A stretch of DNA of 64,000 nt from CAZYME01 sp964648115. GTDB taxonomy: Bacteria; Pseudomonadota; Gammaproteobacteria; Legionellales; Legionellaceae. The position numbers and the translations under genes were made by a program. Location: contig CAZYME010000002.1 in assembly GCA_964648115.1 (NCBI GenBank), positions 62,001 to 126,000 of the forward strand. Direction: 5' to 3'. Shown here in pieces: positions 17,347 to 26,779 of the stretch. Position 1 is the stretch's first letter. Each line of letters opens with the position of its first letter. A model generated the notes under the pieces. That model saw only the letters and a program-made list of their open reading frames with translations, was not told the origin of the DNA and did not search any database.

Positions 17347-18584
17347 TCGCTAGGCTGAAGAATAAAAGACACACCATGCAACAATGGCGCGATTGCAAGA
17401 TGCTCGGCAATGCTCTGCCCCACATCAGCAAATGTTTCACGCCGCCCAATAAACTGGCTCTCAACACCTGGGCCAAACGCTAACACAGGAATATGCTCAC
17501 GCGTATGATCAGAACCAGGACGCGTTGGATCACACCCATGATCAGCCGCAATAATTACCATATCCCCAGGCCGCAGCAGGGCCTCAAGCACCGGTAAACG
17601 CGTATCAAACTCTTCTAATGCCTTGGCATAACCTACTACATCACGTCTGTGGCCATAAGACGAATCAAAATCAACAAAATTGCTGAAGATCAAACTACCA
17701 TCGGACACAGATTGCATAGCAGCAAGCGTCGCATCAAACAGTGCCATATTACCATCAGCCTTGATATTCTTTGTGATCCCCTGATGGGCATAAATATCCG
17801 CGGTTTTACCAATCGCAACAACCTCTCTACCCGCATTTTTTAGAAAATCCAATAAGGTAGACTGCGGAGGTAACGTTGAATAATCCCGACGATTACTTGT
17901 GCGTCGGAAAGAGCCTGGTTTTCCAGTGAAAGGTCTGGCAATAACCCTCCCTACTTGGTATTTATCCACTAACTGACGCGCAAGCTCACAAATATCATAT
18001 AAACGTTGCAAGCCAAATTGCTCCTCATGCGCCGCAATTTGAAACACGCTATCGGCAGAGGTATAAACTATAGGCATACCAGTGCGCAAATGCTCCTCGC
18101 CTAATTCATCAATAATTGTCGTACCGGAAGCATGTTTTTGCCCCAAAACGCCAGGTAACCCAGCTGAGGAAATGAATTCATCAATTAACGCCGCAGGGAA
18201 ACAAGGTTCAGTCGCTGGGAAATAACCCCAATCAAACATAACAGGCACTCCAGCCAGTTCCCAATGACCGCTAGGAGTATCCTTCCCTAAGCTTTGCTCA
18301 ACAGCATAACCATAATAACCACAAGGCTCGGCTAAAGTAGCTAAATCAACTAACTTCACCCCAGAACTTGCTAATGCCGCATGGTATATACCTAAACGGG
18401 CTAAATTTGGAATATGCAAAGCACCTTCACGGACCCCTGCTTGATCAGCTTTCCCTTCAGCACAGGCTTTCGCAATATGGCCAAACGTATTAGCACCTTC
18501 ATCACCATATAAATGCGCATCAAGACTCGCGCCTATTCCTAAAGAATCCAACAACAAAACACAAACACGCGAACTACTGCTCAT
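17343..18584 (-). CDS. deoB: Phosphopentomutase
   Basis: This 413-residue alkaline-phosphatase-superfamily enzyme interconverts (deoxy)ribose 1- and 5-phosphate. The N-terminal metal-binding LLLDSLGIGASLDA, the phosphate-accepting-residue region TPSGHWELAG and the C-terminal metal ligands in AADHGCDPTRPGSDHTRE are all present. It follows two nucleoside-carrier-like genes and tdk on the same strand, consistent with using imported nucleosides for sugar phosphate and salvage. Confidence 0.95.
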   Translation of the reverse strand: MSSSSRVCVLLLDSLGIGASLDAHLYGDEGANTFGHIAKACAEGKADQAGVREGALHIPNLARLGIYHAALASSGVKLVDLATLAEPCGYYGYAVEQSLGKDTPSGHWELAGVPVMFDWGYFPATEPCFPAALIDEFISSAGLPGVLGQKHASGTTIIDELGEEHLRTGMPIVYTSADSVFQIAAHEEQFGLQRLYDICELARQLVDKYQVGRVIARPFTGKPGSFRRTSNRRDYSTLPPQSTLLDFLKNAGREVVAIGKTADIYAHQGITKNIKADGNMALFDATLAAMQSVSDGSLIFSNFVDFDSSYGHRRDVVGYAKALEEFDTRLPVLEALLRPGDMVIIAADHGCDPTRPGSDHTREHIPVLAFGPGVESQFIGRRETFADVGQSIAEHLAIAPLLHGVSFILQPSE

Positions 18585-18591
18585 CCTATTT

Positions 18592-19872
18592 TTATCCCTG
18601 AAATTGCCTACAATATGTCTCTTTTAACTTAAGTACCGCCCAAAATGCTATGCCTAATCCTATCGGAAAAATCATTGCCGCTGCTTGGTAGTCGCCGAGT
18701 GAGTATACCGGTATCCCATCATTCATCTGCATTTCACCATGCCCAAGTAATAGCACGCTAAAAAGATTTTGATAAACAATATAACCACCTTGCGTCAAAA
18801 TAGACACAGCACTCACTGCTGTAGCAGTCATTGCCAATGGGCTACTTTCTGCAACTAACGCATAACTAATAACTTGAGAGGCCGTTAAAAATCCTAGTAA
18901 AAAGAACAATACAGCCATTACTCCTAACGACACAGGAACATATAAAACCACTAAAAATATCAACAAAGACGCACACGCTCCAATTTTCATAGGCCAAACC
19001 CGCAAGCCTAATCTATCAGAGCACCATCCGATGAGAGGGCCGCCAATGATGGCGCCGAGAAATAGCATCGAATTTACTATCGCCGCCTCTTCTTTACTTA
19101 CCCCAAGACGTTGCATTAAATAAAGCGAACCCATCATGGCACCAAATACAGCAACCGCCATATTCATAAGGCTGGCATACAAAGCGGCACGTAGGGTTTG
19201 CGGATTTAAATAAGCCATTTTTGCAGCAGTTAACACCCCAATTTTTTTGTTTTTTTGTGGAGCGGCCTCTTCTGGCTTATCTTTGATACAAAATACCATG
19301 ACGACAAACATCCCCATACCCAGCCAACCCACCATCATCAATGCCTCACGCCAACCCACCTGCGCCACCAACTTGGTTAATGGATACTGTGCAAGCATGC
19401 CGCCAGTCATTGCCATCGTAACAATGGCTCCTGTAACTAAGGCCATGCGCTTAGGCGGGAACCACCGTGAAGCAATACGAATAGGGCCTATAAAGCAAAA
19501 TGCGCTACCAATACCTGTTACAAAACGGGAAAATAATGCTAAATAAAATGAATATGCGTGAGCTAATGCAAACGTGCTCAACACACTCAGTAACATAGCC
19601 ACCAGTATCATTTTTTTTGCGGAAAAACGATCAAGCATCGCACCAGCAACAAAGAGAAAAATCACGTTCGACAAATAATAAATACTGGACAAATACGTCA
19701 TTTTGTCAGCTTGGATATGAAAATCACGCATGATGTCATCGGCAATCGAGGCAAACATCGTACCTTGAATAAACGAGTAAAAGAAAAAAAATGACGCTGT
19801 AAAACATATCACCCAAGGCAATAGCGATGTTTTTAGCGTGACGCTCTCATTATATTCTTCAGCAAATTCCAT
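18592..19872 (-). CDS. MFS transporter (Pht-like), possible nucleoside carrier
   Basis: This 426-residue, twelve-segment carrier has the loop motif LDRFSAKK after segment 2 and SDRLGLRVWP in the second half. Seven bases separate it from deoB. Known background: a Legionella pneumophila pair, PhtC and PhtD, has been tied to thymidine salvage. The tdk and deoB neighbours here suggest the same kind of substrate. That is inference by context. The start ATG has AGGAAAGG before it. Confidence 0.86.
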   Translation of the reverse strand: MEFAEEYNESVTLKTSLLPWVICFTASFFFFYSFIQGTMFASIADDIMRDFHIQADKMTYLSSIYYLSNVIFLFVAGAMLDRFSAKKMILVAMLLSVLSTFALAHAYSFYLALFSRFVTGIGSAFCFIGPIRIASRWFPPKRMALVTGAIVTMAMTGGMLAQYPLTKLVAQVGWREALMMVGWLGMGMFVVMVFCIKDKPEEAAPQKNKKIGVLTAAKMAYLNPQTLRAALYASLMNMAVAVFGAMMGSLYLMQRLGVSKEEAAIVNSMLFLGAIIGGPLIGWCSDRLGLRVWPMKIGACASLLIFLVVLYVPVSLGVMAVLFFLLGFLTASQVISYALVAESSPLAMTATAVSAVSILTQGGYIVYQNLFSVLLLGHGEMQMNDGIPVYSLGDYQAAAMIFPIGLGIAFWAVLKLKETYCRQFQG

Positions 19873-19948
19873 AACCTTTCCTCCAGCAATTCATATGTTC
19901 AGCATCCGTTGTCATTCCCACGAAGGCATCAACTTAAGAAACAAAACC

Positions 19949-20030
19949 GTAGCCTGGATGAAGGCGAAGCCGTAATCCGGGAGATTGTGGCACAGAAATC
20001 CCGGATTACGCTGCGCTACATCCAGGCTAC
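19949..20030. repeat. Palindromic repeat, family B, inside a larger composite
   Basis: The arms are gtagcctggatgaaggcgaa and the closing atccaggctac, around ccgggagattgtggcacagaaatcccgg. The flank on the left (caacttaagaaacaaaaccg) is shared with the 61.15-kb copy (caacttaagaaataaaccg). On the right follow half of a family C repeat (cggtcgcggctcgg) and aatggcagtg, the tip of the 61.7-kb element. This is therefore a mosaic of several families lying between the two carriers. Confidence 0.75.
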
Positions 20031-20084
20031 AGGCTGCTCCGCTCCCTCACGGTCGCGGCTCGGACTCTTATAATGGCAGTGACT

Positions 20085-21359
20085 CTAATCAGAGCGCTCA
20101 CAGTGCGTTTCTCGCGTAAATAAAATTGCTACCAATGCAGCTATTGCGGCGATCGGGAATATCCACATGGCAAACTGAAAATCAGCGACAGTGTAATGTT
20201 GAGTCGCAACGCTCGCATGGTGTTGCATCAACCAACCAAACAGTACTTGGCCTACACCCCCGCCTCCCATAATAATAACTGAGGCAACACCGGTTGCAGC
20301 ACCGGTGTTATTAATAGTATTACTTTCTGCAATCAATGGATAGCTAATAACCTGAGTGCTTGTAAATAAACCCAACATAAAAAACAGGATGCTTAAAATG
20401 GTTTCAGATAATGGAATCCCCAAAAGCAGTGGGATGATTGTTAAAAGTGTAGCTACTGCGCCCATTACCATTAAGGGCTTACGACGCCCGATTAAATCAG
20501 AGAGCCCACCTGCCATAGGGCAGCCTAAAATACTGCCAATAAAGATCATGCTAACGACATTGCTTGCCGCAATTTGCGGTAATTGATGTACGACTTGAAG
20601 ATAACTAGCACCCCATAGAGCACAAATCACCATAATAGGTAAATTTAAACAAGACGTATAAAAACCAGAGAGCCAGTTTTGCGGGTTTGCTAATGCCTGT
20701 AAAAAACTGGGTGGCGCTAGTTGTTTTTTTGGACTATTGAGAATTAATTCCTCGTCAGGCTTATCTTGAACAAATAAGTAAATCCACAAAAAAAACAAAG
20801 TACCAATACCGCCATCGATGAGCAAAGAATCACGCCAACCATAATGCTCGCTGAGATAAGCCAATGGCGTATGCGCCATCATACCACCCATAAATGCCAT
20901 GGTTACCAGACATCCAATAACCAGTGCTTGGCGACGAGGATGAAACCATCGTGACACCAATACCACGCAAGACAAGAAGCAAAAAGCGTTACCGATGCCT
21001 GAAAGAAAATGGCAAAAAGAGGCTAAAGCAAAGGAATGTGAAAGTGCAAATCCAACTGTACCGATAATGCAGATTAACATAGCAGAAAGAATGACAAGCC
21101 GCGGGGAGAGGCGATCAAGAATAACGCCAGCAGGTAAGAGAAATAAAATATCCGCCCATAAATAAGCGCTGGACATCCAACTCAACTGGGTCGCATCAAT
21201 GTTAAATTCTTCACGCAAAGGCTGGTTTATGACATCAAATAAATTAAGTTGAAAAAACTCATAGAAGAAAAACAACCCAGCTGAAAGGCAAACCAACCAG
21301 GCCACCCAACCATTGCCAGACACACTTACTTTTGAATCGACTACAAAAGAATCAGACAA
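20085..21359 (-). CDS. MFS transporter (Pht-like), possible nucleoside carrier
   Basis: This is a paralogue of the next carrier downstream, with the same segment order, LDRLSPRL and SDLIGRRKP loops, and the shared QVISYxLxAESxxxxxTATxVS-type region near segment 10. A TTG start (MSDSFVVDSK) is proposed because AAGGAG lies five bases before it; a GTG two codons earlier overlaps that site. It lies 50 bases after tdk on the same strand, so tdk, this gene, its paralogue and deoB are likely one nucleoside-use cluster, interrupted by a repeat mosaic. Confidence 0.85.
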   Translation of the reverse strand: MSDSFVVDSKVSVSGNGWVAWLVCLSAGLFFFYEFFQLNLFDVINQPLREEFNIDATQLSWMSSAYLWADILFLLPAGVILDRLSPRLVILSAMLICIIGTVGFALSHSFALASFCHFLSGIGNAFCFLSCVVLVSRWFHPRRQALVIGCLVTMAFMGGMMAHTPLAYLSEHYGWRDSLLIDGGIGTLFFLWIYLFVQDKPDEELILNSPKKQLAPPSFLQALANPQNWLSGFYTSCLNLPIMVICALWGASYLQVVHQLPQIAASNVVSMIFIGSILGCPMAGGLSDLIGRRKPLMVMGAVATLLTIIPLLLGIPLSETILSILFFMLGLFTSTQVISYPLIAESNTINNTGAATGVASVIIMGGGGVGQVLFGWLMQHHASVATQHYTVADFQFAMWIFPIAAIAALVAILFTRETHCERSD

Positions 21360-21412
21360 TGTCACTCCTTAGTAAGGTGGTTAAGTGATAACGCGGCGTA
21401 GTATAACAAAAA

Positions 21413-22039
21413 TCACCCTAAAATGGTATCTTTATTGAACACTTTTTTAGCAGTGACGTTCCCTCCCTCACCCCGTCTGAAATGCAATCGACATGTAGAG
21501 ACGTAATCAGCATTGCCACCGATGTGAACTTGCGCCCCTTCACGAATTGCATGCCCTTCTGCGTCAATTCGCAAATTCATGATAGCTTTGCGCCCACAAT
21601 GACATATCGTTTTCAGCTCCACTAACTCATCAGCCCATGCTAATAGATGCTGGCTACCAGGAAAGAGTTCGCCATGAAAATCGGTACGCAACCCATACGC
21701 TAATACGGGAATACTTAATTCATCCGTTATCATTGTTAATTGGTGGACTTGTAAGCGTGTTAAAAACTGCGCCTCATCAATAAGGATGCAGGCATACTGC
21801 AGGCCAGATTGAATGTGATCTTTAACAATCGCGAACAAATCATCTTCATTGTTAAACATCAGTGCAAGCTCTGATAACCCAATGCGTGAGGAGATAGTAC
21901 CCGCTTGATAGCGCGTATCAATGGCCGGGGTAAGCAGCAAGGTTTGCATGCCACGCTCACGGTAATTATGGCTAGATTGCAGGAGTACCGTGCTCTTTCC
22001 GGCATTCATAGCCGCATAATAAAAATATAGTTTAGCCAT
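21413..22039 (-). CDS. tdk: Thymidine kinase
   Basis: The 208-residue type II thymidine kinase has P-loop AAMNAGKST near the N-terminus, catalytic ILIDEAQFL and a lasso region with zinc-binding cysteines in KTICHCGRKA. It phosphorylates imported thymidine to dTMP. The C-terminus has the usual HFRRGE near the end. It heads the nucleoside-carrier/deoB cluster. All active-site motifs look intact. Confidence 0.95.
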   Translation of the reverse strand: MAKLYFYYAAMNAGKSTVLLQSSHNYRERGMQTLLLTPAIDTRYQAGTISSRIGLSELALMFNNEDDLFAIVKDHIQSGLQYACILIDEAQFLTRLQVHQLTMITDELSIPVLAYGLRTDFHGELFPGSQHLLAWADELVELKTICHCGRKAIMNLRIDAEGHAIREGAQVHIGGNADYVSTCRLHFRRGEGGNVTAKKVFNKDTILG

Positions 22040-22159
22040 GATTGACCCATTAATTTCTCTGCCAGAAGTATATTACAACCGTGTCTCAAATCTAGTGTAA
22101 GGTAGGAAAAATATCATCTATACTTTGCAATATCATATGCATCAGCATGGAGCGTTGAA

Positions 22160-23830
22160 ATGATTAGGAAGGTCACGGAGAGAGGCCAAAAATTACTTAT
22201 AGATCCATTACTTAATAAAGGCACAGCCTATAGCCACAAAGAAAAACAAGCTCTGGGGTTATATGGTCTACTCCCCTCAAACATGGAAACCTTAGAACAA
22301 CAAACCCTCCGCTGCCAAGAGGCCTACTCAGCAAAACAAACCGATTTGGAAAGGCATATTTATCTACGCGCCTTACAGGATCGAAATGAAGTGCTTTTTT
22401 ATCGATTCATATTAGAAAACTTAGTCGAGATGATGCCCATCATTTATACCCCGGTGGTTGGTCAGGCATGTGAGATCTTTTCACATATCTATCGGCAGCC
22501 CCGCGGGTTGTTTATCAGCTATCCTGAACGCGAACAAATGGAGACCATTCTTGCAGCCGCGGCAGAAGCTAACCCCATAAGTGTGATTGTTGTCACAGAT
22601 GGCGAACGCATTTTGGGGTTGGGTGACCAAGGAGCAGGGGGTCTTGGAATCCCCATTGGGAAACTATCTTTATATATTGCATGCGGTGGTATTGCACCTG
22701 AATGCACGCTACCTATTGTTTTAGATGTGGGAACCAATAATCAAGAGCGGCTAAAAGACCCTGAGTATGTGGGTTGGAGACACGCCCGCGTTACAGGAAA
22801 GCAATATGATGATTTTGTTGATCGCTTTGTGCAAGGCATTAAACGCTATTTTCCTAACGTATTATTACAATTTGAAGATTTTGCACAACAACATGCGTAC
22901 CCATTACTACAGCGTTACCGCGACCAACTCTGCACGTTTAACGATGACATCCAAGGTACTGCGGCAGTCGCAGTGGCGGCCATCCTTGCTGCAACACGTG
23001 TAGCCAACGTCCTTTTGAAAGATCAACGCGTTGCTCTTTTAGGTGCCGGCTCAGCAGGCTGTGGCATCAGTGAGCAAATCGTGCATGCTATGATGCACCA
23101 AGGGTTAAGTGAACAGGAAGCACGCTCCCGTTTTTACCTCGTGGATAGAAACGGCTTACTGCATGATGGCATGCCTGAACTGCTTCCTTTTCAGAAGCCA
23201 TTTGCACGCTCACAAAAGACGCTACAGGATTGGAAGCTTGAAAAACCTGGTAACATAAGCCTCCTGGATGTGGTTAACAATGCAAAACCGACCATATTGT
23301 TGGGGGTATCCGGCCAACCAAGTCAATTTACTGAAACAATGGTGCGCACGATGGCTGGTTACTGTAAGCGCCCTATTATTTTCCCCCTATCAAATCCCAC
23401 ATCCAGAGCCGAGGCCACACCAAATGATTTACTGACCTGGACAGCCGGCCAAGCCTTGGTTGCTACGGGTAGTCCTTTTGACCCAATAAAGCTTGGCAAC
23501 CGTCAAATTAATATTGCTCAATGTAACAATTCTTATATCTTCCCTGGGGTCGGCCTTGGCATCGTCGCGGGTAAAGCACGCCGAGTTAGTGACCGTATGA
23601 TGATGGCTGCAGCCATCGCAGTAAGCGAGCTCGCTCCTGCTGTGAAGACCGGCGAAGGGAGATTGTTGCCTGAATTATCAACGATTAGGGATGTGAGCAA
23701 GCATATTGCTAAAGCGGTGATCTTACAGGGGATAAAGGACGGATATATTGATACGATGACGGAGAAACAGATAGAAAAAGCAGTGGAGAAAACGATGTGG
23801 TATCCGGAATATGTGCGTTTTGAGGTTTAA
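22160..23830 (+). CDS. maeA: NAD-dependent malic enzyme, MaeA/SfcA type
   Basis: This 556-residue enzyme is close to E. coli MaeA (565). It has the N-terminal LIDPLLNKGTAY region, the active tyrosine in MMPIIYTPVVGQAC and the catalytic lysine stretch RILGLGDQGAGGLGIPIGKL. FNDDIQGTAAVAVA carries metal ligands and LLGAGSAGCGI is the NAD loop. It oxidises malate to pyruvate and carbon dioxide. It is divergent from tdk and ends next to a family C repeat. It is the second malic enzyme in the window, supporting a malate- or amino-acid-based carbon economy. Confidence 0.95.
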   Translation: MIRKVTERGQKLLIDPLLNKGTAYSHKEKQALGLYGLLPSNMETLEQQTLRCQEAYSAKQTDLERHIYLRALQDRNEVLFYRFILENLVEMMPIIYTPVVGQACEIFSHIYRQPRGLFISYPEREQMETILAAAAEANPISVIVVTDGERILGLGDQGAGGLGIPIGKLSLYIACGGIAPECTLPIVLDVGTNNQERLKDPEYVGWRHARVTGKQYDDFVDRFVQGIKRYFPNVLLQFEDFAQQHAYPLLQRYRDQLCTFNDDIQGTAAVAVAAILAATRVANVLLKDQRVALLGAGSAGCGISEQIVHAMMHQGLSEQEARSRFYLVDRNGLLHDGMPELLPFQKPFARSQKTLQDWKLEKPGNISLLDVVNNAKPTILLGVSGQPSQFTETMVRTMAGYCKRPIIFPLSNPTSRAEATPNDLLTWTAGQALVATGSPFDPIKLGNRQINIAQCNNSYIFPGVGLGIVAGKARRVSDRMMMAAAIAVSELAPAVKTGEGRLLPELSTIRDVSKHIAKAVILQGIKDGYIDTMTEKQIEKAVEKTMWYPEYVRFEV

Positions 23831-23836
23831 GCCCCC

Positions 23837-23930
23837 GAATCCGAGCCACGACCGTAAGGGAGCGGAACAATTGGTTTCTCACTGATGCATTAGCAACTGT
23901 TCCGCTCCCTTACGGTCGCGGCTCGGATTC
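23837..23930. repeat. Palindromic repeat, family C
   Basis: The left arm gaatccgagccacgaccgta is complemented by the right arm (tacggtcgcggctcggattc), with agggagcggaac / gttccgctccct also paired. The loop carries ttctcactgatgcattagca. The same sequence recurs at 34.96-35.05 kb, with a half copy at 20.03 kb. It sits between maeA and the four-gene operon and may form a transcript-end hairpin. Confidence 0.8.
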
Positions 23931-23946
23931 CAGAAAGGAGATAAAT

Positions 23947-25518
23947 GTGCGTCGTCAATGGTATTTAAGTTTTGGGATCGTTCTGCTGGCAGTGCTTCTG
24001 ATCCTCGTCATGCTGCACGATGCAGTTTGGTTTTTGATTTTTCTCGCTCCCATTGTCTTACTGTGGATTTATGATTTAGTACAGACTAAACGAACCCTGC
24101 TCCGCAACTTTCCCGTTCTGGGGCATATCCGTTATGTTTTGGAATTCCTTCGCCCTGAAATTCAACAGTATTTTATTGCGAGTGATGAAGAAGAGAGGCC
24201 CTTCAATCGCGAAATACGCTCTATCGTCTATCAACGTGCTAAAAATGTACGTGACACCGTACCCTTTGGTACCGAGCGAGATATTCTGCAAATTGGCTAC
24301 ACCTGGGTACTCCATTCTTTAAGCCCGAAACAAGCCTCGGAAGTGGAACCACGCGTCATTGTGGGAGGGCCGGATTGCAAAAAACCCTATAGTGCTTCAC
24401 GACTTAATATTTCAGCCATGAGTTTTGGTTCTTTATCACCTAATGCGCTTATGGCATTAAATAAAGGCGCTCAGCTTGGTGGCTTCGCTCATAACACAGG
24501 TGAGGGAGGCCTTAGCCCATACCATTTACAAGGTGGAGATATTATTTTTCAGCTAGGGACTGCCTATTTTGGCTGCCGCGATGACAAAGGCGGATTTGAT
24601 GAAAAAGAGTTTGCGGTAGAAGCAAACCGAGATGAAGTAAAAATGATTGAAATCAAATTATCGCAGGGTGCAAAACCGTCCCATGGCGGCATTTTACCAG
24701 CGGCCAAATTGACTCCAGAAATTGCAAAAGTTCGTAAGGTACAAATGGGCCATGATGTAATATCTCCAGCCGCCCACTCTGCTTTTAATTCACCTGTGGG
24801 ATTATTGCAGTTCATAAAAAAATTACGTGAATTAACTGGCGGAAAACCGATTGGATTTAAGCTATGTGTGGGCCGCAAAGATGAATTTTTAGGCATATGC
24901 AAAGCAATGATCGAAACCAATATTTTACCAGATTTTATCACTGTAGATGGTGCAGAAGGTGGAACTGGCGCCGCCCCCCTAGAATTTACTAACCATATAG
25001 GAGAGCCCTTAGAAGCAGGTTTGGTGTTTGTTCACAATGCGCTGGTAGGAATTAATGTACGGGATAAAATTCGTATTATTTGTAGCGGTAAAGTAGCCAC
25101 AGGGTTTGATATGGTGGAAAAAATCGCTCTTGGTGCAGATATGTGTAACTCCGCACGAGCCATGATGATGTCACTCGGCTGTGTTCAATCCAAACAATGC
25201 AACGCTAACACCTGCCCAACTGGTATTGCTACTCAGAACCCTCGCTTACAATATGGACTAGTCGTAGATGAAAAAAAACATCGAGTCGACAACTTCCATC
25301 GCAATACCATGAAAAGTTTTATGGAGATAGTGGGAGCGATGGGTCTGACCAATCCTAGTGAACTAAAACCAAACTTCCTTATGCGGCGCATTGACGACGC
25401 GTGTGTAAAACCATTTGATGAAATCCATACTTACTTACAACCGGGACAACTCTTAGGACCTGATATTCCTGCAAACTTTAAAAAATATTGGGAACTAGCA
25501 GATTCAGGGAGATTTTAA
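23947..25518 (+). CDS. Glutamate-synthase-like FMN/Fe-S protein, membrane-anchored
   Basis: The 523-residue protein starts at GTG after AAGGAG. Residues 1-45 form two hydrophobic helices. The rest is the FMN-barrel domain of glutamate synthase (GltB), with NISAMSFGSLS, GGLSPYHLQGGD, TVDGAEGGTGAAP and CSGKVATGFDMVEKI. A cluster-binding cysteine set follows in GCVQSKQCNANTCPTGIATQ. It lacks the glutaminase domain and the C-terminal beta-helix of full GltB, so it belongs to the stand-alone FMN-binding glutamate-synthase-like family, whose reaction is poorly defined. One base separates it from the next gene. Confidence 0.88.
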   Translation: MRRQWYLSFGIVLLAVLLILVMLHDAVWFLIFLAPIVLLWIYDLVQTKRTLLRNFPVLGHIRYVLEFLRPEIQQYFIASDEEERPFNREIRSIVYQRAKNVRDTVPFGTERDILQIGYTWVLHSLSPKQASEVEPRVIVGGPDCKKPYSASRLNISAMSFGSLSPNALMALNKGAQLGGFAHNTGEGGLSPYHLQGGDIIFQLGTAYFGCRDDKGGFDEKEFAVEANRDEVKMIEIKLSQGAKPSHGGILPAAKLTPEIAKVRKVQMGHDVISPAAHSAFNSPVGLLQFIKKLRELTGGKPIGFKLCVGRKDEFLGICKAMIETNILPDFITVDGAEGGTGAAPLEFTNHIGEPLEAGLVFVHNALVGINVRDKIRIICSGKVATGFDMVEKIALGADMCNSARAMMMSLGCVQSKQCNANTCPTGIATQNPRLQYGLVVDEKKHRVDNFHRNTMKSFMEIVGAMGLTNPSELKPNFLMRRIDDACVKPFDEIHTYLQPGQLLGPDIPANFKKYWELADSGRF

Positions 25519-25519
25519 A

Positions 25520-26779
25520 ATGATTAATCCACTTAAATATACCCCCAAAGGCGATAAACACAATTCGGATTATTTTGACGAATACCGCATCAAAATATAT
25601 GAGAGACGCATTGCTAGTGGTTTAGAGGATTTATTAGGTGATATATGTGGGATAGTTGTCCAAATACAAACAGGGGATGCTATCCAATATTTGAAAGAAT
25701 TATCGATTATGACGCCCTATCGCTATCATGCAGGCTACCTCAGCGATACACACAAAATTTATTGCCTAGTGAATAAGAAAAACACCCCCGCTTTTTTCGT
25801 TACCGAGCCGTTAGATCCCCATTTTAAAGATGACATTACCCGTATCAACAAAATGTACCCTAACGCGCGAGAAAAATTCAATGCACGGTATGTCGGTGAG
25901 ATATTTAAAACCAAAGACAAAAATGAAACGAAGAAGATTTTAATGTCTCATGATATAAAATTTCATAGCTCAGACATGGTAGAAAATAAATTCTATTGCA
26001 ACCCGCATTTTGAATTTACCCGTATGTCTGATCTAACATTTAATAGCGTTGGCTATACGCACGACGATATTTTTGATTTTGAGAAACTCGAGTTAGGTCA
26101 AAAATTTAGTTTGACCAAAGCCGAGCTAGCTGAACTGGAAAAAGTGGACAAATTTACGCAAGATGTCGGCATTAAACCACTTATCAAAGGCATTGATCAC
26201 ATGGCGACACGTATTTTAGCCGGTGAGCGAGAAGACGCCATTTTAGAATTTTTATGTCTTTCAAATTATTATTTTTGGGGCGCTTATAGCATCAGCGAAA
26301 TGAACTCGTCTACCAACGTCAATCGCGTGCCACACGGCAACGACATACGCTCTCCCGCAAAAGTATTTACCGCTAACAATACCCCATATATGGTTAATTC
26401 ATTTAAAAATCTTCCTATGCCTACTGAAGATTTCGTACGTAATTACGGACGTCGCATGCACCATATTGCCATGGAAGTTGTTGATGGCGACCATGCTAAG
26501 GGCGGCAAAAATATTGATTTTGTAATTGATACATTACGGGACAAAGCGCAGGTTCCATTTTTAGCGAAGGTATTCGGCGAATGTGCTGATCAACCTGATT
26601 TGCAACAAATCTTCTCCAAACACTCTCAGCTTTCTTTGCTGATCACAGAATATGTAGAGCGCTGCCATGGTTTCGATGGCTTTTTTACTAAAGAAAATGT
26701 GGCAGCACTCACAGAAGCCGCGGGATTGGATGAAGCTGTTAAAGTTCATAATCAAAAACATGGAGTGGTAGGTGATTGA
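25520..26779 (+). CDS. HPPD-like vicinal-oxygen-chelate protein
   Basis: The 419-residue protein has a C-terminal half that looks like the metal domain of 4-hydroxyphenylpyruvate dioxygenase. H227 (in KGIDHMATRI), H314/H315 (RRMHHIAMEV) and E377 (LLITEYVER) form a candidate 2-His-1-Glu iron site, followed by HGFDGFFTKENVAAL near the end. The N-terminal half is weakly similar and probably the inactive repeat. I do not know the substrate. Tight spacing within a four-gene operon ties it to the glutamate-synthase-like protein and the acyl-CoA synthetase. The family call is by eye. Confidence 0.7.
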   Translation: MINPLKYTPKGDKHNSDYFDEYRIKIYERRIASGLEDLLGDICGIVVQIQTGDAIQYLKELSIMTPYRYHAGYLSDTHKIYCLVNKKNTPAFFVTEPLDPHFKDDITRINKMYPNAREKFNARYVGEIFKTKDKNETKKILMSHDIKFHSSDMVENKFYCNPHFEFTRMSDLTFNSVGYTHDDIFDFEKLELGQKFSLTKAELAELEKVDKFTQDVGIKPLIKGIDHMATRILAGEREDAILEFLCLSNYYFWGAYSISEMNSSTNVNRVPHGNDIRSPAKVFTANNTPYMVNSFKNLPMPTEDFVRNYGRRMHHIAMEVVDGDHAKGGKNIDFVIDTLRDKAQVPFLAKVFGECADQPDLQQIFSKHSQLSLLITEYVERCHGFDGFFTKENVAALTEAAGLDEAVKVHNQKHGVVGD

